This document shows positions 53,090 through 61,175 of a stretch of 64,000 nt of DNA, piece after piece. Numbering within the stretch: the first letter of the stretch is position 1; each line of letters opens with the position of its first letter. The position numbers were made by a program, and so were the translations under genes. The notes beneath the pieces are model-generated. The model worked only from the letters and a program-made list of their open reading frames with translations. It did not search any database and was not told the DNA's origin. The stretch is from Janthinobacterium tructae (GTDB lineage: Bacteria; Pseudomonadota; Gammaproteobacteria; Burkholderiales; Burkholderiaceae_D), in contig NZ_CP041185.1 in NCBI RefSeq assembly GCF_006517255.1, forward strand, positions 1,116,001-1,180,000, in the 5' to 3' direction.

Positions 53090-54181
53090 ATGAAATACCC
53101 TGCAGTCCTGCCTTTCAGCGACATCCTGCCCCGCTTGCATGAGTTCGATGCCATCATCGACGTGCGCAGCCCGTCCGAGTTCGCGGAAGACCATTTGCCG
53201 GGCGCAATCAACCTGCCTGTGCTGGACGACGAACAGCGCGTACGCGTCGGCACCTTATATAAACAGACGAGCGCCTTCGAAGCGAAGAAACTGGGCGCGG
53301 CGCTGATCGCGAAAAATATCGCGCGGCACATCGAAGACGGTTTTATCGCGCATCCGCACTCCTGGTCGCCGCTCGTCTACTGCTGGCGCGGCGGCAATCG
53401 CAGCGGCGCCATGGCGCACATCCTGGCGCGCATCGGCTGGCCCGTCACGCAACTCGACGGCGGCTACAAGGAATACCGGCGCCACGTGAATGCCGAGCTG
53501 GCCACCCTGCCCGAACGTTTCGACTTCATCAACGTGCTGTGCGGTCCCACGGGCAGCGGCAAGAGCCGCCTGTTGCAGGTGCTGGACAAACAAGGCGCGC
53601 AAGTGATCGACCTGGAAGACCTGGCGGCCCACCGCGGCTCCGTGCTGGGCGGCTTGCCGGACGCGGACCAGCCCTCGCAAAAGGCGTTTGAAAGCGCGCT
53701 GTGGCAGCAACTGCGCCATTTCGACCCGACGCTCCCCGTCTTCATCGAGTCAGAAAGCAAGAAAGTAGGCCGGCTGCGCGTGCCCGATGCGCTGATGGAA
53801 AAGATGCGCGCGGCCGCCTGCACCGACGTGCAGCTGGACATTGGCGAGCGCGTGCAATTGCTGATGCAAGACTATGCGCATTTCGTCGGCGACCCGGCGC
53901 GCCTGAACGTGCAACTGGCCCTGTTGACGCAGCTGCATGGCAAGGAGAAAATTGCCCACTGGCAGCAACTGGCGACCGCGGGCCACATGGCCGAGCTGGT
54001 GGAAGAGTTGCTGGTGCAGCATTACGACCCCGTCTACCGGCAATCGATCGCCCGCAACTTCAGCCGCTACGCCCAGGCGACGCCGCTGGTCTTGCCCGAC
54101 ATTTCAGAACATGCCTTTGAGCAAGCCGCGCGCGCATTATGTGCTATCGTCGGCGAACCGCGTACCGCCAGCGCCGCGTAA
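53090..54181 (+). CDS. mnmH: tRNA 2-selenouridine synthase
   Basis: This 363-residue enzyme (SelU/YbbB) replaces sulfur with selenium in 2-thiouridine at the wobble position of tRNA. The N-terminal rhodanese domain has Cys98 in YCWRGGNRSGA, which matches the essential Cys97 of the E. coli enzyme by position. The C-terminal P-loop is GPTGSGKS with Lys158. Length is normal. ATG 53090 was chosen because the earlier in-frame starts lie inside the monooxygenase gene. selD, which makes the selenophosphate used here, follows 45 bases later, so the two probably share a message. Confidence 0.95.
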   Translation: MKYPAVLPFSDILPRLHEFDAIIDVRSPSEFAEDHLPGAINLPVLDDEQRVRVGTLYKQTSAFEAKKLGAALIAKNIARHIEDGFIAHPHSWSPLVYCWRGGNRSGAMAHILARIGWPVTQLDGGYKEYRRHVNAELATLPERFDFINVLCGPTGSGKSRLLQVLDKQGAQVIDLEDLAAHRGSVLGGLPDADQPSQKAFESALWQQLRHFDPTLPVFIESESKKVGRLRVPDALMEKMRAAACTDVQLDIGERVQLLMQDYAHFVGDPARLNVQLALLTQLHGKEKIAHWQQLATAGHMAELVEELLVQHYDPVYRQSIARNFSRYAQATPLVLPDISEHAFEQAARALCAIVGEPRTASAA

Positions 54182-54226
54182 GTGCCGGCGCAGCTTCCCA
54201 TGACCTTTTTGAGCAGGATGACGACC

Positions 54227-55282
54227 ATGTCCGATAGCATTCCCACCCCCATCCGATTGACCGAATTTGCCCATGGCGGCGGCTGCGGCTGCAAAATTGC
54301 GCCCGGCGTGCTGGCCGACATTTTAAAGGGCAGCGGCGGCTTTCCCCTGCCGAAAGAATTACTGGTCGGCATAGAAACCTCGGATGACGCGGCCGTGTAC
54401 CAGCTCAACGACGAGCAGGCGCTGATCGCCACCACGGATTTCTTCATGCCCATCGTCGATGACCCCTTCGATTTTGGCCGCATCGCCGCCACCAACGCCA
54501 TTTCCGACGTGTACGCCATGGGCGGCACGCCCATCATGGCGCTGGCCCTGGTGGGCATGCCGATCAACAAGCTGCCGGTGGAAACCATCGGCCTCATCTT
54601 GAAAGGCGGCGAAACCATCTGCGCCCAGGCCGGCATCCCCATCGCGGGCGGCCACACCATCGATTCCGTCGAGCCGATCTACGGCCTGGTGGTGCTGGGC
54701 CTGGTCCACCCCTCGCAGGTGAAACGCAACGCAGGCGCGCGCGCCGGCGACAAACTGGTATTGGGCAAACCGATCGGCGTGGGCATCCTGTCGGCCGCGC
54801 TGAAGAAAAATGCGCTGGACGCGGCTGGCTACGCGTCCTTGATCGACAACACCACCAAATTGAATACCCCGGGCAAGAAACTGGCCCTGCTCGATGGCGT
54901 GCATGCGCTGACGGACGTGACGGGCTTCGGCTTGCTGGGCCACACCCTGGAACTGGCGCGCGGTGCCAAGTTACAGGCGCGCATCACCATGGCTGACGTG
55001 CCGCTGCTGCCGCAAGTGCAGCAACTGGCGCAAAACGGCAACATCACGGGTGCTTCCGGCCGCAACTGGCAGGGGTACGGCACGCAAGTGGCACTGGCCG
55101 ACAGCCTGAGCGCCATCGACAAGGCGATCCTGACGGACCCGCAAACGGCCGGCCCCTTGCTGGTGGCCTGCGCGCCGGAAGCCGTCGAGCAAGTGCTGGC
55201 GATTTTCCGCGCCGAAGGCTTTGGCGACGCCGTCGTCATTGGCGAGATGCAGGAAGGCAGTACCGGGGTTTCCGTATATTAA
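54227..55282 (+). CDS. selD: Selenide, water dikinase (selenophosphate synthase)
   Basis: This 351-residue enzyme makes selenophosphate from selenide and ATP. The catalytic GGGCGCK segment places Cys20 and Lys23 at the positions of Cys17 and Lys20 in E. coli. The catalytic residue is cysteine, not selenocysteine. Other family blocks are ETSDDAAVYQLN, TDFFMPIVDDP, FGRIAATNAISDVYAMGG and TDVTGFGLLGH. ATG 54227 has an AGGA ribosome site; ATG 54218 is also in frame. Its product feeds mnmH. No selA or selB is in the window, so a role in selenocysteine synthesis is not shown here. An ABC transporter follows directly. Confidence 0.96.
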   Translation: MSDSIPTPIRLTEFAHGGGCGCKIAPGVLADILKGSGGFPLPKELLVGIETSDDAAVYQLNDEQALIATTDFFMPIVDDPFDFGRIAATNAISDVYAMGGTPIMALALVGMPINKLPVETIGLILKGGETICAQAGIPIAGGHTIDSVEPIYGLVVLGLVHPSQVKRNAGARAGDKLVLGKPIGVGILSAALKKNALDAAGYASLIDNTTKLNTPGKKLALLDGVHALTDVTGFGLLGHTLELARGAKLQARITMADVPLLPQVQQLAQNGNITGASGRNWQGYGTQVALADSLSAIDKAILTDPQTAGPLLVACAPEAVEQVLAIFRAEGFGDAVVIGEMQEGSTGVSVY

Positions 55283-55308
55283 TGAACAATTTTTCTAAAG
55301 GCAGTCCC

Positions 55309-56175
55309 ATGACCAAATTCTCCAAACTCCCCGCCATCCTGGCCACCGTTGCCGCCACGCTGGCCATCCACAGCGGCCTGGCGCAAGCGCAGCAAGTGTT
55401 GCGCGTGTCCGCCATCCCCGACGAAGCGCCGACGGAATTGCAGCGCAAATTCAAGCCGCTGGGCAGCTACCTGGAAAAGAAGCTGGGCATGAAGGTGGAA
55501 TTTACGCCCGTCACCGATTACGCGGCGTCCGTGGAAGGCTTGATCAATAACAAGCTCGACATGGTCTGGTTCGGCGGTTTTACTTTCGTGCAAGCGAACG
55601 TGCGCAGCGGCGGCAAGATCGTGCCGCTGGTGCAGCGCGAGGAAGACACGAAGTTCCGCTCCGTGTTCGTCACCACCAGCAAGGACATCAATCAATTGTC
55701 CGACCTGAAGGGCAAGAATTTCACGTTCGGTTCGGAATCGTCGACCTCCGGCCACTTGATGCCACGTTACTACTTGCTGGCCGCCAAGATCAATCCGGAC
55801 ACGGACATGAAACGCATCGCATTTTCCGGCGCACATGACGCCACCGTGGCGGCCGTGGCCGGCGGCAAGGTCGATGCGGGCACGCTGAACATTTCCGTGT
55901 GGGAAAAGCTAGTCGAAGCGAAAAAAGTCGACCCAGCCAAGGTGCGCGTGTTCTACACGACACCAGGCTACTACGATTACAACTGGAGCGTGCGCGCCGA
56001 CATGAACCCCGTCGTGCGCAAGAAGCTGACGGACGCCTTCTTGGCGCTGGACCCATCCACGCCCGAAGGCAAGGAAATCCTCGACCTGCAGCGCGCCACG
56101 AAGTTCATCCCGACCAAGGCCGAGAACTACAAGGATATCGAAGCGGCTGCGCGCGATGCGAAGTTGTTGAAGTAA
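55309..56175 (+). CDS. PhnD-like substrate-binding protein, putative selenium oxyanion transporter
   Basis: This 288-residue periplasmic protein has a signal peptide (cleaved near AQAQ) and a type II binding fold of the PhnD/PtxB group. The family pattern LGSYLEKKLGMKVEF, DMVWFGGFTFVQ, FGSESSTSGHLMPRY and RIAFSGAHDATVAAV is present. Phosphonate-binding relatives keep the same features, so ligand cannot be read directly. A PhnD-like family found beside selD is annotated as putative selenate-binding, and this gene starts 27 bases after the selD stop. No phosphonate-breakdown gene is near. ATG 55309 has an AAAGG ribosome site; an ATG at 55282 is in frame but weaker. Confidence 0.85.
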   Translation: MTKFSKLPAILATVAATLAIHSGLAQAQQVLRVSAIPDEAPTELQRKFKPLGSYLEKKLGMKVEFTPVTDYAASVEGLINNKLDMVWFGGFTFVQANVRSGGKIVPLVQREEDTKFRSVFVTTSKDINQLSDLKGKNFTFGSESSTSGHLMPRYYLLAAKINPDTDMKRIAFSGAHDATVAAVAGGKVDAGTLNISVWEKLVEAKKVDPAKVRVFYTTPGYYDYNWSVRADMNPVVRKKLTDAFLALDPSTPEGKEILDLQRATKFIPTKAENYKDIEAAARDAKLLK

Positions 56176-56195
56176 TTTACGCCGACGCGTTTCAC

Positions 56196-56312
56196 CGTAG
56201 GTCGGATTAGGCCGGAGGCCGTAATCCGACAACATTGTTGGCTTCACTGTGTCGGATTACGCGGCTTCACCGCTAATCCGACCTACGTTGCCCTTGCATG
56301 GCGTAATCCGAC
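56196..56312. repeat. REP-like palindromic repeat cluster
   Basis: Five copies of the core GTCGGATTA/TAATCCGAC lie within 112 bases. An outer perfect 15-base inverted repeat (CGTAGGTCGGATTAG at 56196-56210 and CTAATCCGACCTACG at 56273-56287) encloses two smaller hairpins, and a further core copy is at 56303-56312. The cluster is between the binding-protein and ATPase genes of one transporter and could stabilise or limit the message. Confidence 0.9.
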
Positions 56313-56338
56313 ACCGCCCCAAAAAACCGAAACATCGC

Positions 56339-57151
56339 ATGACATTCCAACTTCACAAGATCTGCGTCCACCACGCGGGCGCCGCCGGCAATGCGCTGGC
56401 CCTGCGCGAGCTGGACCTGGACGTGGCGCAAGGTGAACAGATCGCCCTGATCGGCCCCTCCGGCGCCGGCAAGACCAGTCTGCTGCACACGCTGGCCTGC
56501 GCGCTGCGCCCCGAGTCCGGCACCTTGAGCGTCCTCGGCAGTTCTCCGTGGCTGATCGGCAGCGCCGAGCGCCACGCCTTGCGTGCGCGCCTGTTTTTGG
56601 CGCCGCAAACGCCGCCGCTGCCGCCGCGCCAGCGCGTCGTCAACGCCGTCCTGGCGGGCCGGCTGCCGCAATGGAGCTTGTGGACGGCGATGCGTTCCCT
56701 GCTGGCCCCCGTCGACCCGCGCACCGCGTGGGAGGCTTTAGGCAAATTCAATCTGCAGGACAAACTGTATGCGCGCGTCGACCGCCTGTCCGGCGGCGAA
56801 CGCCAGCGCTGCGGCATGGCGCGCGCGCTGGTGTCGAATGCGCAAGCGTTCCTCGTCGACGAACCGCTGTCCGCGCTCGACCCCACGCTGGCCCTGCAAA
56901 CGATCCATGTGCTGCAAGCGGAAGCAAGAGCGCGCAACGCCACCCTGATCTGCAGCCTGCACCAGGTCGATATCGCGCGCGCCTGTTTTACGCGCATCGT
57001 CGCCCTGCGCGACGGCAAGATCGTCTTCGACTTGCCCAGCAGCGAGGTCAGCGACGCCATGATAGAGCGGCTGTACCGCAACAAGGCCGATCCGGCGCCG
57101 CAGTTCGAGGCAGTGGACGCGAAACTGGACGCCGCGAGGCCGCTTTGCTGA
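56339..57151 (+). CDS. PhnC-like ABC transporter ATP-binding protein
   Basis: This 270-residue ATPase belongs to the phosphonate-type importer family. Walker A is GPSGAGKT, the signature motif is LSGGERQR, Walker B is AFLVDEP, and the switch histidine is in CSLHQVD. It drives the two permeases encoded next. The chosen ATG at 56339 begins right after the REP-like repeats; a longer reading would run through those repeats. Its stop overlaps the first permease start. Confidence 0.9.
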   Translation: MTFQLHKICVHHAGAAGNALALRELDLDVAQGEQIALIGPSGAGKTSLLHTLACALRPESGTLSVLGSSPWLIGSAERHALRARLFLAPQTPPLPPRQRVVNAVLAGRLPQWSLWTAMRSLLAPVDPRTAWEALGKFNLQDKLYARVDRLSGGERQRCGMARALVSNAQAFLVDEPLSALDPTLALQTIHVLQAEARARNATLICSLHQVDIARACFTRIVALRDGKIVFDLPSSEVSDAMIERLYRNKADPAPQFEAVDAKLDAARPLC

Positions 57152-57981
57152 AGAGCGCCAACGCCGCCCTGCCGCGCGATCCCGCCTGGCGCGGCCGCCT
57201 GACCGGCGCTGCCATCGTGCTGCTGGTGCTGTGGCCGATGCTGGTGCAAGCCGAATTCAAGCCGTGGATACTGTTCGATGCGCAAAGCCTGGCCGCCACC
57301 TGGCAATTCCTTGCCAGCTTCGTGCCGCCCGCTCACTCGCTGGAATTTTTGCAACTGGTGGCCATTTCCAGCTGGGAAACCATCGCCATGGCGACGGCCG
57401 GCATGGCGCTGGCCATGCTGGGGGCCATACCGCTGACTTTATTGGTGACGGAGCGATTGTCGATTTCGCGCATCGGCAGCGGCACCGTTTCGCCGCTGGC
57501 CGCCAGCGTCCGCCACAGTGTGCGTGCGGTGCTGGTGCTGCTGCGCAGCGTGCCGGAACTGGTCTGGGCACTATTGCTGGTGCGCATAGTCGGCCTGGGG
57601 CCGACGGCCGGCGTGATCGCCATCGCCCTCACGTATTGCGGCATGCTGGGCAAGGTCTACGCGGAAATCCTCGAATCGTCGGATGCGTCCGCCTGCAACG
57701 CGCTATTGCACAACGGCAGCGGCAGATTAAAGGCCCTGCTGTACGGCGCCCTGCCCGAATCGGCCGCCGAACTGGTGTCGTACACGATTTATCGCTGGGA
57801 GTGCGCGATCCGCGGCTCCGTCGTCATGGGTTTTGTCGGTGCGGGCGGCCTGGGCCAGCGCATGGATGAATCGATGAAGATGATGGCCGGCAATGAACTG
57901 GCCACCATGCTGATGGTGTTCGTGCTGCTGGTGGCGGGCGCCGATGCGGTCTCGGCCATGCTGCGCCGGAGGCTGGCATGA
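57145..57981 (+). CDS. PhnE-like ABC transporter permease 1
   Basis: This inner-membrane permease is about 278 residues long with six hydrophobic helices. The EAA loop (SYTIYRWECAIRGSVVMGFVG) is close to the C-terminus, as in PhnE. The start is most likely TTG 57145, behind a GAGG ribosome site and overlapping the end of the ATPase gene; no ATG or GTG is suitably placed. A second PhnE-like permease follows, overlapping by four bases, so the channel is a heterodimer. Confidence 0.87.
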   Translation: MLKSANAALPRDPAWRGRLTGAAIVLLVLWPMLVQAEFKPWILFDAQSLAATWQFLASFVPPAHSLEFLQLVAISSWETIAMATAGMALAMLGAIPLTLLVTERLSISRIGSGTVSPLAASVRHSVRAVLVLLRSVPELVWALLLVRIVGLGPTAGVIAIALTYCGMLGKVYAEILESSDASACNALLHNGSGRLKALLYGALPESAAELVSYTIYRWECAIRGSVVMGFVGAGGLGQRMDESMKMMAGNELATMLMVFVLLVAGADAVSAMLRRRLA

Positions 57982-58778
57982 AGGGCGACACCTCCATGCT
58001 GCCGGTTGCCCCTCCCGTGCGCTGGTCGACCTGGGCCTTGCTGGCCGGCCTGGTGCTGCTGGTCGTCGCCAGCTTCGCCACCCTGCCCTTGAAATGGGGC
58101 GAGTTCTTCAGCGCCGATGCCGTGCGCACCAGTGCCGATTTCCTGCACGGCTTCGCGCCGCCCGAACTGGCGCCCGCGTTTCTCATCAAGGTCGGCATCG
58201 CTACCTTTGAAACCCTGGCCATGTCGGCCATCGGCACGGTCATCGCCGCGCTCCTGGGTGCGCTTCTGGCCCTGCCCGCCAGCGGGCGTTTCGGCAAGCT
58301 GGCGCGCAACGCCACGCGCGCGGTGCTCAACGTGCTGCGCTCGATCCCCGAACTGGTGTGGGCCTCGATTTTGCTGATCGCCGCCGGCCTGGGCCCGTTC
58401 GCGGGCACCCTGGCGCTGGCGCTGCATACGGTGGGCGTGCTGGGTCGCTTGTTTGCCGATGCGTTTGAAAATTGCCCGCCCCTGCCCGCCGCCACCTTGC
58501 GCATCAATGGCGCGCGCCCTGCCGAGGCCTTCTTGTACGCCACCTTGCCGCAATGCGGGCCGCAGATGATGTCATATACGCTGTACCGCTGGGAAAACAA
58601 TATCCGCGCCGCCGCCATCCTCGGCGTCGTCGGTGCGGGCGGCCTGGGACAGATGCTGAAATACCATCTGTCGCTGTTCCAGATGCAGAGCGCCGCGACC
58701 GTCATCGTCGCCATGCTGCTGATGGTGGCCGCCGTCGATGGCCTCAGCTATGTGCTGCGCCGCGCGATGACCCGCTGA
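57978..58778 (+). CDS. PhnE-like ABC transporter permease 2
   Basis: This 266-residue permease of the same family has six helices and an EAA loop (SYTLYRWENNIRAAAILGVVG). It is translationally coupled to permease 1 through an ATGA overlap. Two PhnE-like genes per ATPase are common in phosphonate/phosphite-type systems. The transporter is likely to import a selenium oxyanion because of its place behind selD. Confidence 0.9.
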   Translation: MKGDTSMLPVAPPVRWSTWALLAGLVLLVVASFATLPLKWGEFFSADAVRTSADFLHGFAPPELAPAFLIKVGIATFETLAMSAIGTVIAALLGALLALPASGRFGKLARNATRAVLNVLRSIPELVWASILLIAAGLGPFAGTLALALHTVGVLGRLFADAFENCPPLPAATLRINGARPAEAFLYATLPQCGPQMMSYTLYRWENNIRAAAILGVVGAGGLGQMLKYHLSLFQMQSAATVIVAMLLMVAAVDGLSYVLRRAMTR

Positions 58779-58805
58779 TTTTTTCACTTTTCACAAGGAA
58801 TACCC

Positions 58806-59171
58806 ATGTCAGGCTGGTGGACCATTATCTCGACGCAAACACCGGAACAGATGGCCGATATGACGAAAGTCAACAAGGAAGCGTTTCTCGCTACCTGGGA
58901 AGCGGGCCTGTTCGGCGCAGACTGGATCGCGCAGTTGTGTCAACAAGGCAAGGCGACCCAGCTGACCTGCAACGGCTTTCCAAACCGCTACACGGCCTCG
59001 GCGGACGTCATCGCGCCCCTGCTGCTGGCGGGCATCGCCGAGGCGCAGGATGGCGATTTCCCCCAAGACCAACTGACGGGCTGGCCTGGCTGCATCACCG
59101 TGCATCGGGAGCGCATCGCCGCCTGTGCGCCGGGACAGCCGCTGACGATTGAAGTGTGGGACCAGTCCTGA
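58806..59171 (+). CDS. Small protein of unknown function after the selenium transporter
   Basis: This is a 121-residue cytoplasmic protein with no signal peptide. It contains two conserved-looking tryptophans near the start (SGWWTI) and cysteines in AQLCQQG, QLTCNGFP, WPGCI and IAACAPG. I do not recognise the family. It starts 27 bases after permease 2 with an AAGGAA ribosome site, so it may belong to the same operon. Cysteines could bind a selenium compound, which is speculation. Confidence 0.7.
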   Translation: MSGWWTIISTQTPEQMADMTKVNKEAFLATWEAGLFGADWIAQLCQQGKATQLTCNGFPNRYTASADVIAPLLLAGIAEAQDGDFPQDQLTGWPGCITVHRERIAACAPGQPLTIEVWDQS

Positions 59172-59293
59172 CGCGGCAGACTGGATCGCTCGTCCGGCAG
59201 CAGGGCTGGACAGCGTTCCAGCCGGCCAGCCCCAGGCATGGGCTTGCAATAGCTTGTTGCCAATAGGAAATGTGGCTTATCATGCAGGTTTTC

Positions 59294-59767
59294 ATGCAAA
59301 GAAATAAAGTCATGCGTTTGATACCAAAGCATTGGATCGCCATCGCTTCACTGCTCGCCTTGCCATTGCACGGCGTGGCCGCCAAGGAGCCACTGCCATT
59401 CAACGAGTTCCGGGTCGGCCTGATCGAAACGGTCATGAACAGTTGCATGCGCTCCCAGACGGAACCGGCGATCCAGATATACATGGACAAGGCCAATACC
59501 CAGGGTGCCAATTTCACCGATCATGCGCAAACGCTCGCGCATCTGGAAAAGATGCCGGAATGGACCCAGAGCATCGTGCCCAAGATGAAAAACCTCTGCG
59601 CCTGCGCTTTGGGGCCGAGCATCGAGGAAATGCGCGCCACCACGTCGCTGGACGAGCTCGAAGCCGTGCTGCGTGCCACCAAGGCCGCGGGCAACAAGCG
59701 CGGTGCCGATAGCGCGTACATGAGCACCTGCCTGCAGGTACAGAAGACCTTGCGGGACGCGGGCTAG
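59294..59767 (+). CDS. Small exported protein of unknown function
   Basis: This protein of about 157 residues has a basic start and a hydrophobic signal (HWIAIASLLALPLHGVAA). The mature part has three cysteines (NSCMRSQ, NLCACALG), another in YMSTCLQ, and a helical character. I do not recognise the family. Starts at 59282, 59294 and 59312 are in frame; the choice of 59294 rests on a weak AGG ribosome site. It stands alone between the small protein at 58806 and the acetyltransferase. Confidence 0.65.
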   Translation: MQRNKVMRLIPKHWIAIASLLALPLHGVAAKEPLPFNEFRVGLIETVMNSCMRSQTEPAIQIYMDKANTQGANFTDHAQTLAHLEKMPEWTQSIVPKMKNLCACALGPSIEEMRATTSLDELEAVLRATKAAGNKRGADSAYMSTCLQVQKTLRDAG

Positions 59768-59816
59768 ACCCACACCGCGCCGGCGCCATCGCTACACCCA
59801 CTCCGGATAGACGACC

Positions 59817-60302
59817 ATGCACATCCGCCCCACCACCGGCGCCGACTGGCCGGCCCTGAAAGCCACGCGTCTGGCCGCCCTGCTCGACGCCCCCACCGCC
59901 TTCGGCGCCAGCCACGCCAGCGCGGCCGGTTTTTCCGATGCCGACTGGCAGCAGCGCGCCATCAGCACGCCGCAGCGCACGTTTTTCCTCGCCTTTGACG
60001 GAGAACACCCCATCGGCCTCGCCGCGCAAGTGGTGGCCGGCAATGGCGAGTGCCACCTGATCGCCATGTGGGTAGCGCAGCAATATCGCGGCCTGGGCGT
60101 GGCGCAAGGCTTGGTCGAGGCCGTGAAACAATGTGCCGTCGGGAATGGCCACGCGCGGCTGGTGCTCGACGTGGCGCCCGAGAATGCGCGTGCTGCCGCC
60201 TTTTACCAGAAGCAGGGTTTTGTATTCCTGCCGGAATGGGAGCCGCTGGAAAGCCATCCGCATATCCAGGTGCAGAAGATGGAATGGCTGCGGCGGCATT
60301 GA
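59817..60302 (+). CDS. GNAT-family N-acetyltransferase
   Basis: This 161-residue enzyme transfers an acetyl group from acetyl-CoA to an unknown amine. The acetyl-CoA loop is QYRGLGVAQGLVEA, preceded by the strand CHLIAMWV, and the late NARAAAFYQKQGFV block is the usual fourth motif. The opening IRPTTGADWPALKATRLAAL is typical of the RimI/YjdJ-like members. It appears to be transcribed alone. Confidence 0.9.
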   Translation: MHIRPTTGADWPALKATRLAALLDAPTAFGASHASAAGFSDADWQQRAISTPQRTFFLAFDGEHPIGLAAQVVAGNGECHLIAMWVAQQYRGLGVAQGLVEAVKQCAVGNGHARLVLDVAPENARAAAFYQKQGFVFLPEWEPLESHPHIQVQKMEWLRRH

Positions 60303-60321
60303 AGCAAATACAGATGCGCAT

Positions 60322-60412
60322 AGTGTAGAAAAACAGCGATCTCAAGCACCTCATTCATCCCCATTGACATTCAGCCTTAACAGCCTGCCCCCACCTCTGT
60401 TTTTTCTACACT
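60322..60412. repeat. Long-range inverted repeat upstream of a small exported protein
   Basis: AGTGTAGAAAAACAG (60322-60336) pairs with CTGTTTTTTCTACACT (60397-60412) with one extra T. The 60 bases between contain a TTGACA. It could fold as a stem in a transcript or be the ends of a small mobile repeat. No function is shown. Confidence 0.4.
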
Positions 60413-60425
60413 CACGTTTTCATTC

Positions 60426-60638
60426 ATGAATAGAAAGATGGGTATGCGTGCAATCGCTGGACTTCTGCCGTGTCTGTGCGGCGCTGCGGTACAGGCCTAT
60501 GCTGGTACGGATCACGCCAAGGAGCGAGCGGGCCAGGAGGCGACTGCGTCGGTCAGCGTAAAGGGCATGCGGGATCCGGACTCGAGCGACGACAGCGTGC
60601 TCGAGCTGACGTTCGACAACAACCAAACTGCGCGGTGA
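60426..60638 (+). CDS. Small exported protein, unknown
   Basis: This 70-residue frame has a plausible signal peptide (IAGLLPCLCGAAVQAYA) and a short acidic mature part (DPDSSDDSVLELTFDNN). It may be a real secreted peptide or a remnant of a longer gene, because it ends abruptly and I see no homologue. It abuts the regA stop on the other strand with no gap. Confidence 0.4.
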   Translation: MNRKMGMRAIAGLLPCLCGAAVQAYAGTDHAKERAGQEATASVSVKGMRDPDSSDDSVLELTFDNNQTAR

Positions 60639-61175
60639 TTATTTCACCCGCTGCTTTTCCAGCTTCCTCGCCAGCGTGCGCCGGTGCATGCCCAGCCTTC
60701 TCGCCGTTTCCGAGATATTAAAATCCGTCTCTGCCAGCATTTCGTGGATGCGTTCCCACTCCAGGGTCTTGATGTTGGTGGCGCGGTTGCTCAGTTCGAT
60801 GTCGGCGCTGCCGGCCACGTGGCCGAAGGCCGCTTCGATGTCATCGGTGTTGGACGGTTTCGCCAGGTACTGGCAAGCGCCCAGCTTGATCGCTTCGACG
60901 GCCGTGCCGATGCTGGCGTAGCCCGTCAGCACGACGATCAGCATGTCCGGGTCGTGCTGGTGCAGCATCTGCACGCAGGCCAGGCCGGACGTATTGCCAT
61001 TGAGTTTCAAATCGACCACGGCATAATCCGGGCAATGCTGTTCCAGCAAGGCGCTCGCTTCGTCGAAATTGGTGGCCAGGATGACCTGGTAGCCGCGCCG
61101 CTCGAACGAGCGGCCCAGCGTGCGGGCAAACGCGGCGTCGTCTTCGATGATCAGTAACAGACGGTCATCCTGCAT
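60639..61175 (-). CDS. regA: RegA-type response regulator
   Basis: This 178-residue regulator of the RegA/PrrA/ActR family has a receiver domain with Asp55 (YAVVDLKLNG) and a short Fis-type HTH (ISETARRLGMHRRTLARKL) at the C-terminus, with no sigma-54 interaction domain. The family controls aerobic respiration, quinol oxidases and redox balance. The start overlaps the end of regB by 11 bases. It ends the cyoC-cyoD-SURF1-regB-regA run, so the regulator is expressed with oxidase genes it may control. Confidence 0.92.
   Translation of the reverse strand: MQDDRLLLIIEDDAAFARTLGRSFERRGYQVILATNFDEASALLEQHCPDYAVVDLKLNGNTSGLACVQMLHQHDPDMLIVVLTGYASIGTAVEAIKLGACQYLAKPSNTDDIEAAFGHVAGSADIELSNRATNIKTLEWERIHEMLAETDFNISETARRLGMHRRTLARKLEKQRVK

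Noticed and set aside
55309..58778. A phosphonate catabolism operon
   Set aside because: Only PhnDCE-type transport genes are present; there is no C-P lyase, phosphonatase or phosphite dehydrogenase, and the context is selD/mnmH.
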